Of a DNA stretch of 64,000 nucleotides, positions 26,145 to 38,361 are shown one piece after another (the stretch's first letter is position 1; each line of letters begins with the position of its first letter). The translations under genes and the position numbers were made by a program. Under the pieces are notes generated by a model. It did not search any database, was not told the DNA's origin, and saw only the letters and a list, made by a program, of their open reading frames with translations. This stretch comes from Hippasteria phrygiana (taxonomy: Eukaryota > Echinodermata > Asteroidea > Valvatida > Goniasteridae): the NCBI GenBank assembly GCA_037893225.1, contig JAZGUH010000445.1, positions 186,001 through 250,000 on the forward strand, written 5' to 3'.

Positions 26145-27999
26145 AATCATCGGCGGCTTCCCAGATTTAAAACTTGTGGAGAAAATTCAAACCTCGCAAT
26201 GTTTATTTTCTTTCCGGCTAACATCTGTGTACATGTTACCGTCTATTTATTGCTCCATGCATGTCAAATTCCTTGGGGTATGGACTTGCTTTACTCATTC
26301 ATAATTGCATGAAATATCAACCAAATTTAGTAATTTTGACATGTATGGATAGCTTAGATCTGGCGCTACATGTTGCAATCATCGGCGGCTTCCTAGAGTT
26401 AAAACTGGTGGAGAAAATTCAAACCTCGCAATGTTTATTTTCTTCCCGGCCACCATCTGTGTGCAGATTACCTTTTATTTATTGCTCCATGCCTGTCAAA
26501 TTCCCTGGGGTATGGACTTGCTTTACTCATTCATAATTGCATGAAATATCAACCAAATGCAGTATTTTTGACATGTATGGATAGCTTAGATCTGGCGCTA
26601 CATGTTGCAATTATCGGCGGCTTCTTAGAGTTAACACTTGTGGAGAAAATTCAAACCTCGCAATGTTTATTTTCTTCCCGGCCACCATCTGTGTGCAGAT
26701 AACCTTTTATTTATTGCTCCATGCATGTCAAATTCCCTTGGGTATGGACTTGCTTTACTCATTCATAATTGCATGAAATATCTACCAAATTCAGTATTTT
26801 TGACATGTATGGATAGCTTAGATCTGGCGCTACATGTTGCAATCATCGGCGGCTTCCTAGAGTTAAAACTTGTGGAGAAAATTCAAACCTCGCAATGTTT
26901 ATTTTCTTTCCGGCTAACATCTGTGTACATGTTACCGTCTATTTATTGCTCCATGCATGTCAAATTCCTTGGGGTATGGACTTGCTTTACTCATTCATAA
27001 TTGCATGAAATATCAACCAAATTTAGTAATTTTGACATGTATGGATAGCTTAGATCTGGCGCTACATGTTGCAATCATCGGCGGCTTCCTAGAGTTAAAA
27101 CTGGTGGAGAAAATTCAAACCTCGCAATGTTTATTTTCTTCCCGGCCACCATCTGTGTGCAGATTACCTTTTATTTATTGCTCCATGCCTGTCAAATTCC
27201 CTGGGGTATGGACTTGCTTTACTCATTCATAATTGCATGAAATATCAACCAAATGCAGTAATTTTGACATGTATGGATAGCTTTGATCTGGCGCTACATG
27301 TTGCAATTATCGGCGGCTTCCTAGAGTTAAAACTTGTGGAGAAAATTCAAACCTCGCAATGTTTATTTTCTTCCTGGCCAACATCTGTGTGCATATTACC
27401 GTCTATTTATTGCTCCATGCATGTCAAATTCCCTGGGGTATGGACTTGCTTTACTCATTCATAATTGCATGAAATATCAACCAAATGCAGTAATTTTGAC
27501 ATGTATGTATAGCTTAGATCTGGCGCTACATGTTGTAATCATCGGCGGCTTCCCAGAGTTAAAACTTGTGGAGAAAATTCAAACCTCGCAATGTTTATTT
27601 TCTTTCCGGCCAACATCTGCGTGCATATTACCTTCTATTTATTGCTCCATGCCTGTCAAATTCCCTGGGGTATGACTTGCTTTACTCATTCATAATTGCA
27701 TGAAATATCAACCAAATACAGTAATTTTGACATGTATGGATAGCTTAGATCTGGCGCTACATGTTGCAATCATCGGCGGCTTCCCAGAGTTAACACTTGT
27801 GGAGAAAATTCAAACCTCGCAATGTTTATTTTCTTTCCGGCTAACATCTGTGTACATGTTACCGTCTATTTATTGCTCCATGCATGTCAAATTCCCTGGG
27901 GTATGGACTTGCTTTACTCATTCATAATTGCATGAAATATCAACCAAATGCAGTAATTTTGACATGTATGGATAGCTTTGATCTGGCGCTACATGTTGC
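26145..27999. repeat. Copy 1 of a 1,855-bp tandem duplication (8 monomers)
   Basis: Boundaries are approximate. It includes a distinctive pair of units: an m12-like monomer with GATAACC (A at 26701) and CCCTTGGG, followed by an m1 with TATCTACC (T at 26783). Both recur 1,855 bp later. The 8-mer has only one short monomer (27675), so it is not the alpha HOR. Confidence 0.88.
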
Positions 28000-29854
28000 A
28001 ATCATCGGCGGCTTCCCAGATTTAAAACTTGTGGAGAAAATTCAAACCTCGCAATGTTTATTTTCTTTCCGGCTAACATCTGTGTACATGTTACCGTCTA
28101 TTTATTGCTCCATGCATGTCAAATTCCTTGGGGTATGGACTTGCTTTACTCATTCATAATTGCATGAAATATCAACCAAATTTAGTAATTTTGACATGTA
28201 TGGATAGCTTAGATCTGGCGCTACATGTTGCAATCATCGGCGGCTTCCTAGAGTTAAAACTGGTGGAGAAAATTCAAACCTCGCAATGTTTATTTTCTTC
28301 CCGGCCACCATCTGTGTGCAGATTACCTTTTATTTATTGCTCCATGCCTGTCAAATTCCCTGGGGTATGGACTTGCTTTACTCATTCATAATTGCATGAA
28401 ATATCAACCAAATGCAGTATTTTTGACATGTATGGATAGCTTAGATCTGGCGCTACATGTTGCAATTATCGGCGGCTTCTTAGAGTTAACACTTGTGGAG
28501 AAAATTCAAACCTCGCAATGTTTATTTTCTTCCCGGCCACCATCTGTGTGCAGATAACCTTTTATTTATTGCTCCATGCATGTCAAATTCCCTTGGGTAT
28601 GGACTTGCTTTACTCATTCATAATTGCATGAAATATCTACCAAATTCAGTATTTTTGACATGTATGGATAGCTTAGATCTGGCGCTACATGTTGCAATCA
28701 TCGGCGGCTTCCTAGAGTTAAAACTTGTGGAGAAAATTCAAACCTCGCAATGTTTATTTTCTTTCCGGCTAACATCTGTGTACATGTTACCGTCTATTTA
28801 TTGCTCCATGCATGTCAAATTCCTTGGGGTATGGACTTGCTTTACTCATTCATAATTGCATGAAATATCAACCAAATTTAGTAATTTTGACATGTATGGA
28901 TAGCTTAGATCTGGCGCTACATGTTGCAATCATCGGCGGCTTCCTAGAGTTAAAACTGGTGGAGAAAATTCAAACCTCGCAATGTTTATTTTCTTCCCGG
29001 CCACCATCTGTGTGCAGATTACCTTTTATTTATTGCTCCATGCCTGTCAAATTCCCTGGGGTATGGACTTGCTTTACTCATTCATAATTGCATGAAATAT
29101 CAACCAAATGCAGTAATTTTGACATGTATGGATAGCTTTGATCTGGCGCTACATGTTGCAATTATCGGCGGCTTCCTAGAGTTAAAACTTGTGGAGAAAA
29201 TTCAAACCTCGCAATGTTTATTTTCTTCCTGGCCAACATCTGTGTGCATATTACCGTCTATTTATTGCTCCATGCATGTCAAATTCCCTGGGGTATGGAC
29301 TTGCTTTACTCATTCATAATTGCATGAAATATCAACCAAATGCAGTAATTTTGACATGTATGTATAGCTTAGATCTGGCGCTACATGTTGTAATCATCGG
29401 CGGCTTCCCAGAGTTAAAACTTGTGGAGAAAATTCAAACCTCGCAATGTTTATTTTCTTTCCGGCCAACATCTGCGTGCATATTACCTTCTATTTATTGC
29501 TCCATGCCTGTCAAATTCCCTGGGGTATGACTTGCTTTACTCATTCATAATTGCATGAAATATCAACCAAATACAGTAATTTTGACATGTATGGATAGCT
29601 TAGATCTGGCGCTACATGTTGCAATCATCGGCGGCTTCCCAGAGTTAACACTTGTGGAGAAAATTCAAACCTCGCAATGTTTATTTTCTTTCCGGCTAAC
29701 ATCTGTGTACATGTTACCGTCTATTTATTGCTCCATGCATGTCAAATTCCCTGGGGTATGGACTTGCTTTACTCATTCATAATTGCATGAAATATCAACC
29801 AAATTCAGTATTTTTGACATGTATGGATAGCTTAGATCTGGCGCTACATGTTGC
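28000..29854. repeat. Copy 2 of the 1,855-bp tandem duplication
   Basis: The copy repeats the GATAACC (28556) and TATCTACC (28638) markers and the same unit order. It is entered through a hybrid unit at 27932 whose left half is m3 (GCTTTGATC) and whose right half is m5p (CCCAGATTT). The junction therefore falls between about 27,977 and 28,020. Confidence 0.88.
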
Positions 29855-32104
29855 AATCATCGGCGGCTTCCTAGAGTTAAAACTTGTGGAGAAAATTCAA
29901 ACCTCGCAATGTTTATTTTCTTTCCGGCTAACATCTGTGTACATGTTACCGTCTATTTATTGCTCCATGCATGTCAAATTCCTTGGGGTATGGACTTGCT
30001 TTACTCATTCATAATTGCATGAAATATCAACCAAATTTAGTAATTTTGACATGTATGGATAGCTTAGATCTGGCGCTACATGTTGCAATCATCGGCGGCT
30101 TCCTAGAGTTAAAACTGGTGGAGAAAATTCAAACCTCGCAATGTTTATTTTCTTCCCGGCCACCATCTGTGTGCAGATTACCTTTTATTTATTGCTCCAT
30201 GCCTGTCAAATTCCCTGGGGTATGGACTTGCTTTACTCATTCATAATTGCATGAAATATCAACCAAATGCAGTAATTTTGACATGTATGGATAGCTTTGA
30301 TCTGGCGCTACATGTTGCAATTATCGGCGGCTTCCTAGAGTTAAAACTTGTGGAGAAAATTCAAACCTCGCAATGTTTATTTTCTTCCTGGCCAACATCT
30401 GTGTGCATATTACCGTCTATTTATTGCTCCATGCATGTCAAATTCCCTGGGGTATGGACTTGCTTTACTCATTCATAATTGCATGAAATATCAACCAAAT
30501 GCAGTAATTTTGACATGTATGTATAGCTTAGATCTGGCGCTACATGTTGTAATCATCGGCGGCTTCCCAGAGTTAAAACTTGTGGAGAAAATTCAAACCT
30601 CGCAATGTTTATTTTCTTTCCGGCCGACATCTGCGTGCATATTACCTTCTATTTATTGCTCCATGCCTGTCAAATTCCCTGGGGTATGACTTGCTTTACT
30701 CATTCATAATTGCATGAAATATCAACCAAATACAGTAATTTTGACATGTATGGATAGCTTAGATCTGGCGCTACATGTTGCAATCATCGGCGGCTTCCCA
30801 GAGTTAACACTTGTGGAGAAAATTCAAACCTCGCAATGTTTATTTTCTTTCCGGCTAACATCTGTGTACATGTTACCTTTTATTTATTGCTCCATGCATG
30901 TCAAATTCCCTGGGGTATGGACTTGCTTTACTCATTCATAATTGCATGAAATATCAACCAAATTCAGTATTTTTGACATGTATGGATAGCTTAGATCTGG
31001 CGCTACATGTTGCAATCATCGGCGGCTTCCTAGAGTTAAAACTTGTGGAGAAAATTCAAACCTCGCAATGTTTATTTTCTTTCCGGCTAACATCTGTGTA
31101 CATGTTACCGTCTATTTATTGCTCCATGCATGTCAAATTCCTTGGGGTATGGACTTGCTTTACTCATTCATAATTGCATGAAATATCAACCAAATTTAGT
31201 AATTTTGACATGTATGGATAGCTTAGATCTGGCGCTACATGTTGCAATCATCGGCGGCTTCCTAGAGTTAAAACTGGTGGAGAAAATTCAAACCTCGCAA
31301 TGTTTATTTTCTTCCCGGCCACCATCTGTGTGCAGATTACCTTTTATTTATTGCTCCATGCCTGTCAAATTCCCTGGGGTATGGACTTGCTTTACTCATT
31401 CATAATTGCATGAAATATCAACCAAATGCAGTAATTTTGACATGTATGGATAGCTTTGATCTGGCGCTACATGTTGCAATTATCGGCGGCTTCCTAGAGT
31501 TAAAACTTGTGGAGAAAATTCAAACCTCGCAATGTTTATTTTCTTCCTGGCCAACATCTGTGTGCATATTACCGTCTATTTATTGCTCCATGCATGTCAA
31601 ATTCCCTGGGGTATGGACTTGCTTTACTCATTCATAATTGCATGAAATATCAACCAAATGCAGTAATTTTGACATGTATGTATAGCTTAGATCTGGCGCT
31701 ACATGTTGTAATCATCGGCGGCTTCCCAGAGTTAAAACTTGTGGAGAAAATTCAAACCTCGCAATGTTTATTTTCTTTCCGGCCAACATCTGCGTGCATA
31801 TTACCTTCTATTTATTGCTCCATGCCTGTCAAATTCCCTGGGGTATGACTTGCTTTACTCATTCATAATTGCATGAAATATCAACCAAATACAGTAATTT
31901 TGACATGTATGGATAGCTTAGATCTGGCGCTACATGTTGCAATCATCGGCGGCTTCCCAGAGTTAACACTTGTGGAGAAAATTCAAACCTCGCAATGTTT
32001 ATTTTCTTTCCGGCTAACATCTGTGTACATGTTACCGTCTATTTATTGCTCCATGCATGTCAAATTCCCTGGGGTATGGACTTGCTTTACTCATTCATAA
32101 TTGC
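29787..32104. repeat. 5-mer HOR m1-m2-m3-m4-m5, two copies of 1,159 bp
   Basis: Copy 1 is 29787-30945 and copy 2 is 30946-32104. Copy 1 has a private CGGCCGACAT (G at 30626; A at 31785 in copy 2), and its fifth unit ends with CCTTTT (m10) where copy 2 has CCGTCT (m5). Each copy holds one short monomer (30689, 31848). Confidence 0.88.
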
Positions 32105-33726
32105 ATGAAATATCAACCAAATTTAGTAATTTTGACATGTATGGATAGCTTAGATCTGGCGCTACATGTTGCAATCATCGGCGGCTTCCCAGAGTTAAAA
32201 CTTGTAGAGAAAATTCAAACCTCGCAATGTTTATTTTCTTTCCGGCCAACATCTGTGTACATATTACCGTCTATTTATTGCTCCATGCATGTCAAATTCC
32301 CTGGGATATGGACTTGCTTTATTCATTCATAATTGCATGAAATATCAACCAAATGCAGTATTTTTGACATGTATGGATAGCTTAGATCTGGCGCTACATG
32401 TTGCAATTATCGGCGGCTTCTTAGAGTTAACACTTGTGGAGAAAATTCAAACCTCGCAATGTTTATTTTCTTCCCGGCCACCATCTGTGTGCAGATTACC
32501 TTTTATTTATTGCTCCATGCATGTCAAATTCCCTGGGGTATGGACTTGCTTTACTCATTCATAATTGCATGAAATATCAACCAAATTCAGTATTTTTGAC
32601 ATGTATGGATAGCTTAGATCTGGCGCTACATGTTGCAATCATCGGCGGCTTCCTAGAGTTAAAACTTGTGGAGAAAATTCAAACCTCGCAATGTTTATTT
32701 TCTTTCCGGCCAACATCTGCGTGCATATTACCTTCTATTTATTGCTCCAAGCCTGTCAAATTCCCTGGGGTATGACTTGCTTTACTCATTCATAATTGCA
32801 TGAAATATCAACCAAATACAGTAATTTTGACATGTATGGATAGCTTAGATCTGGCGCTACATGTTGCAATCATCGGCGGCTTCCCAGATTTAAAACTTGT
32901 GGAGAAAATTCAAACCTCGCAATGTTTATTTTCTTTCCGGCTAACATCTGTGTACATGTTACCGTCTATTTATTGCTCCATGCATGTCAAATTCCTTGGG
33001 GTATGGACTTGCTTTACTCATTCATAATTGCATGAAATATCAACCAAATTTAGTAATTTTGACATGTATGGATAGCTTAGATCTGGCGCTACATGTTGCA
33101 ATCATCGGCGGCTTCCTAGAGTTAAAACTGGTGGAGAAAATTCAAACCTCGCAATGTTTATTTTCTTCCCGGCCACCATCTGTGTGCAGATTACCTTTTA
33201 TTTATTGCTCCATGCCTGTCAAATTCCCTGGGGTATGGACTTGCTTTACTCATTCATAATTGCATGAAATATCAACCAAATGCAGTAATTTTGACATGTA
33301 TGGATAGCTTTGATCTGGCGCTACATGTTGCAATTATCGGCGGCTTCCTAGAGTTAAAACTTGTGGAGAAAATTCAAACCTCGCAATGTTTATTTTCTTC
33401 CTGGCCAACATCTGTGTGCATATTACCGTCTATTTATTGCTCCATGCATGTCAAATTCCCTGGGGTATGGACTTGCTTTACTCATTCATAATTGCATGAA
33501 ATATCAACCAAATGCAGTAATTTTGACATGTATGTATAGCTTAGATCTGGCGCTACATGTTGTAATCATCGGCGGCTTCCCAGAGTTAAAACTTGTGGAG
33601 AAAATTCAAACCTCGCAATGTTTATTTTCTTTCCGGCCAACATCTGCGTGCATATTACCTTCTATTTATTGCTCCATGCCTGTCAAATTCCCTGGGGTAT
33701 GACTTGCTTTACTCATTCATAATTGC
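31873..33726. repeat. Alpha HOR copy (8-mer, 1,854 bp)
   Basis: Unit order is m5-m11-m12-m13-m5p-m2-m3-m4; its m5 also closes the second copy of the preceding 5-mer. The m12 unit has AGATCTGG rather than AGATATGG, which separates this copy from the lineage at 2896-6603. The m13 unit has a private CCAAGCC (A at about 32750). The wider stretch of about 30.75-33.73 kb matches about 53.94-56.92 kb at an offset of 23,189 bp (100 monomers, 11 of them short). Confidence 0.88.
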
Positions 33727-36043
33727 ATGAAATATCAACCAAATACAGTAATTTTGACATGTATGGATAGCTTAGATCTGGCGCTACAAGTTGCAATCAT
33801 CGGCGGCTTCCTAGAGTTAAAACTTGTGTAGAAAATTCAAACCTCGCAATGTTTATTTTCTTTCCGGCCAACATCTGTGTACATGTTACCGTCTATTTAT
33901 TGCTCCATGCATGTCAAATTCCCTGGGGTATGGACTTGCTTTATTCATTCATAATTGCATGAAATATCAACCAAATGCAGTATTTTTGACATGTATGGAT
34001 AGCTTAGATCTGGCGCTACATGTTGCAATCATCGGCGGCTTCCTAGAGTTAAAACTTGTGGAGAAAATTCAAACCTCGCAATGTTTATTTTCTTTCCGGC
34101 CAACATCTGCGTGCATATTACCTTCTATTTATTGCTCCATGCCTGTCAAATTCCCTGGGGTATGACTTGCTTTACTCATTCATAATTGCATGAAATATCA
34201 ACCAAATACAGTAATTTTGACATGTATGGATAGCTTAGATCTGGCGCTACATGTTGCAATCATCGGCGGCTTCCCAGATTTAAAACTTGTGGAGAAAATT
34301 CAAACCTCGCAATGTTTATTTTCTTTCCGGCTAACATCTGTGTACATGTTACCGTCTATTTATTGCTCCATGCATGTCAAATTCCTTGGGGTATGGACTT
34401 GCTTTACTCATTCATAATTGCATGAAATATCAACCAAATTTAGTAATTTTGACATGTATGGATAGCTTAGATCTGGCGCTACATGTTGCAATCATCGGCG
34501 GCTTCCTAGAGTTAAAACTGGTGGAGAAAATTCAAACCTCGCAATGTTTATTTTCTTCCCGGCCACCATCTGTGTGCAGATTACCTTTTATTTATTGCTC
34601 CATGCCTGTCAAATTCCCTGGGGTATGGACTTGCTTTACTCATTCATAATTGCATGAAATATCAACCAAATGCAGTAATTTTGACATGTATGGATAGCTT
34701 TGATCTGGCGCTACATGTTGCAATTATCGGCGGCTTCCTAGAGTTAAAACTTGTGGAGAAAATTCAAACCTCGCAATGTTTATTTTCTTCCTGGCCAACA
34801 TCTGTGTGCATATTACCGTCTATTTATTGCTCCATGCATGTCAAATTCCCTGGGGTATGGACTTGCTTTACTCATTCATAATTGCATGAAATATCAACCA
34901 AATGCAGTAATTTTGACATGTATGTATAGCTTAGATCTGGCGCTACATGTTGTAATCATCGGCGGCTTCCCAGAGTTAAAACTTGTGGAGAAAATTCAAA
35001 CCTCGCAATGTTTATTTTCTTTCCGGCCAACATCTGCGTGCATATTACCTTCTATTTATTGCTCCATGCCTGTCAAATTCCCTGGGGTATGACTTGCTTT
35101 ACTCATTCATAATTGCATGAAATATCAACCAAATACAGTAATTTTGACATGTATGGATAGCTTAGATCTGGCGCTACATGTTGCAATCATCGGCGGCTTC
35201 CTAGAGTTAAAACTTGTGTAGAAAATTCAAACCTCGCAATGTTTATTTTCTTTCCGGCCAACATCTGTGTACATGTTACCGTCTATTTATTGCTCCATGC
35301 ATGTCAAATTGCCTGGGGTATGGACTTGCTTTACTCATTCATAATTGCATGAAATATCAACCAAATTCAGTAATTTTGACATGTATGGATAGCTTAGATC
35401 TGGCGCTACATGTTGCAATCATCGGCGGCTTCCCAGAGTTAAAACTTGTGGAGAAAATTCAAACCTCGCAATGTTTATTTTCTTTCCGGCTAACATCTGT
35501 GTACATGTTACCGTCTATTTATTGCTCCATGCATGTCAAATTCCCTGGGGTATGGACTTGCTTTACTCATTCATAATTGCATGAAATATCAACCAAATTT
35601 AGTAATTTTGACATGTATGGATAGCTTAGATCTGGCGCTACACGTTGCAATTATCGGCGGCTTCTTAGAGGTAAAACTTGTGGAGAAAATTCAAACCTCG
35701 CAATGTTTATTTTCTTTCCGGCCAACATCTGCGTGCATATTACCTTCTATTTATTGCTCCATGCCTGTCAAATTCCCTGGGGTATGACTTGCTTTACTCA
35801 TTCATAATTGCATGAAATATCAACCAAATACAGTAATTTTGACATGTATGGATAGCTTAGATCTGGCGCTACATGTTGCAATCATCGGCGGCTTCCCAGA
35901 TTTAAAACTTGTGGAGAAAATTCAAACCTCGCAATGTTTATTTTCTTTCCGGCTAACATCTGTGTACATGTTACCGTCTATTTATTGCTCCATGCATGTC
36001 AAATTCCTTGGGGTATGGACTTGCTTTACTCATTCATAATTGC
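33727..36043. repeat. Variable 5- to 7-mers around m2-m3-m4-m5s
   Basis: The run is m5s with private ACAAGTTG (near 33789) and an m8-like right end (TTCCCT, TTTATTC). It continues with a hybrid of m9 and m13, m5p, m2-m3-m4, m5s, m6, and an m7 that switches to the m13 ending (CTGCGTGC, deletion at 35787), then m5p. The m5s units at 33824 and 35214 are 1,390 bp apart (6-mer), and the next at 36836 is 1,622 bp further (7-mer), so no single HOR length holds here. Confidence 0.8.
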
Positions 36044-38361
36044 ATGAAATATCAACCAAATTTAGTAATTTTGACATGTATGGATAGCTTAGATCTGGCG
36101 CTACATGTTGCAATCATCGGCGGCTTCCTAGAGTTAAAACTGGTGGAGAAAATTCAAACCTCGCAATGTTTATTTTCTTCCCGGCCACCATCTGTGTGCA
36201 GATTACCTTTTATTTATTGCTCCATGCCTGTCAAATTCCCTGGGGTATGGACTTGCTTTACTCATTCATAATTGCATGAAATATCAACCAAATGCAGTAA
36301 TTTTGACATGTATGGATAGCTTTGATCTGGCGCTACATGTTGCAATTATCGGCGGCTTCCTAGAGTTAAAACTTGTGGAGAAAATTCAAACCTCGCAATG
36401 TTTATTTTCTTCCTGGCCAACATCTGTGTGCATATTACCGTCTATTTATTGCTCCATGCATGTCAAATTCCCTGGGGTATGGACTTGCTTTACTCATTCA
36501 TAATTGCATGAAATATCAACCAAATGCAGTAATTTTGACATGTATGTATAGCTTAGATCTGGCGCTACATGTTGTAATCATCGGCGGCTTCCCAGAGTTA
36601 AAACTTGTGGAGAAAATTCAAACCTCGCAATGTTTATTTTCTTTCCGGCCAACATCTGCGTGCATATTACCTTCTATTTATTGCTCCATGCCTGTCAAAT
36701 TCCCTGGGGTATGACTTGCTTTACTCATTCATAATTGCATGAAATATCAACCAAATACAGTAATTTTGACATGTATGGATAGCTTAGATCTGGCGCTACA
36801 TGTTGCAATCATCGGCGGCTTCCTAGAGTTAAAACTTGTGTAGAAAATTCAAACCTCGCAATGTTTATTTTCTTTCCGGCCAACATCTGTGTACATGTTA
36901 CCGTCTATTTATTGCTCCATGCATGTCAAATTGCCTGGGGTATGGACTTGCTTTACTCATTCATAATTGCATGAAATATCAACCAAATACAGTAATTTTG
37001 ACATGTATGGATAGCTTAGATCTGGCGCTACATGTTGCAATCATCGGCGGCTTCCCAGAGTTAAAACTTGTGGAGAAAATTCAAACCTCGCAATGTTTAT
37101 TTTCTTTCCGGCTAACATCTGTGTACATGTTACCGTCTATTTATTGCTCCATGCATGTCAAATTCCCTGGGGTATGGACTTGCTTTACTCATTCATAATT
37201 GCATGAAATATCAACCAAATTTAGTAATTTTGACATGTATGGATAGCTTAGATCTGGCGCTACATGTTGCAATCATCGGCGGCTTCCTAGAGTTAAAACT
37301 GGTGGAGAAAATTCAAACCTCGCAATGTTTATTTTCTTCCCGGCCACCATCTGTGTGCAGATTACCTTTTATTTATTGCTCCATGCCTGTCAAATTCCCT
37401 GGGGTATGGACTTGCTTTACTCATTCATAATTGCATGAAATATCAACCAAATGCAGTAATTTTGACATGTATGGATAGCTTTGATCTGGCGCTACATGTT
37501 GCAATTATCGGCGGCTTCCTAGAGTTAAAACTTGTGGAGAAAATTCAAACCTCGCAATGTTTATTTTCTTCCTGGCCAACATCTGTGTGCATATTACCGT
37601 CTATTTATTGCTCCATGCATGTCAAATTCCCTGGGGTATGGACTTGCTTTACTCATTCATAATTGCATGAAATATCAACCAAATGCAGTAATTTTGACAT
37701 GTATGTATAGCTTAGATCTGGCGCTACATGTTGTAATCATCGGCGGCTTCCCAGAGTTAAAACTTGTGGAGAAAATTCAAACCTCGCAATGTTTATTTTC
37801 TTTCCGGCCAACATCTGCGTGCATATTACCTTCTATTTATTGCTCCATGCCTGTCAAATTCCCTGGGGTATGACTTGCTTTACTCATTCATAATTGCATG
37901 AAATATCAACCAAATACAGTAATTTTGACATGTATGGATAGCTTAGATCTGGCGCTACATGTTGCAATCATCGGCGGCTTCCTAGAGTTAAAACTTGTGT
38001 AGAAAATTCAAACCTCGCAATGTTTATTTTCTTTCCGGCCAACATCTGTGTACATGTTACCGTCTATTTATTGCTCCATGCATGTCAAATTGCCTGGGGT
38101 ATGGACTTGCTTTACTCATTCATAATTGCATGAAATATCAACCAAATACAGTAATTTTGACATGTATGGATAGCTTAGATCTGGCGCTACATGTTGCAAT
38201 CATCGGCGGCTTCCCAGAGTTAAAACTTGTGGAGAAAATTCAAACCTCGCAATGTTTATTTTCTTTCCGGCTAACATCTGTGTACATGTTACCGTCTATT
38301 TATTGCTCCATGCATGTCAAATTCCCTGGGGTATGGACTTGCTTTACTCATTCATAATTGC
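36044..38361. repeat. 5-mer HOR m2-m3-m4-m5s-m6 variant, two copies of 1,159 bp
   Basis: Copy 1 is 36044-37202 and copy 2 is 37203-38361. The fifth unit is m6-like but has AC at 133-134. Both copies share it, and the same unit type also occurs at 11473, 21440 and 22598. No difference between the copies was noticed. After copy 2 the array switches to m7-m8. Confidence 0.87.
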
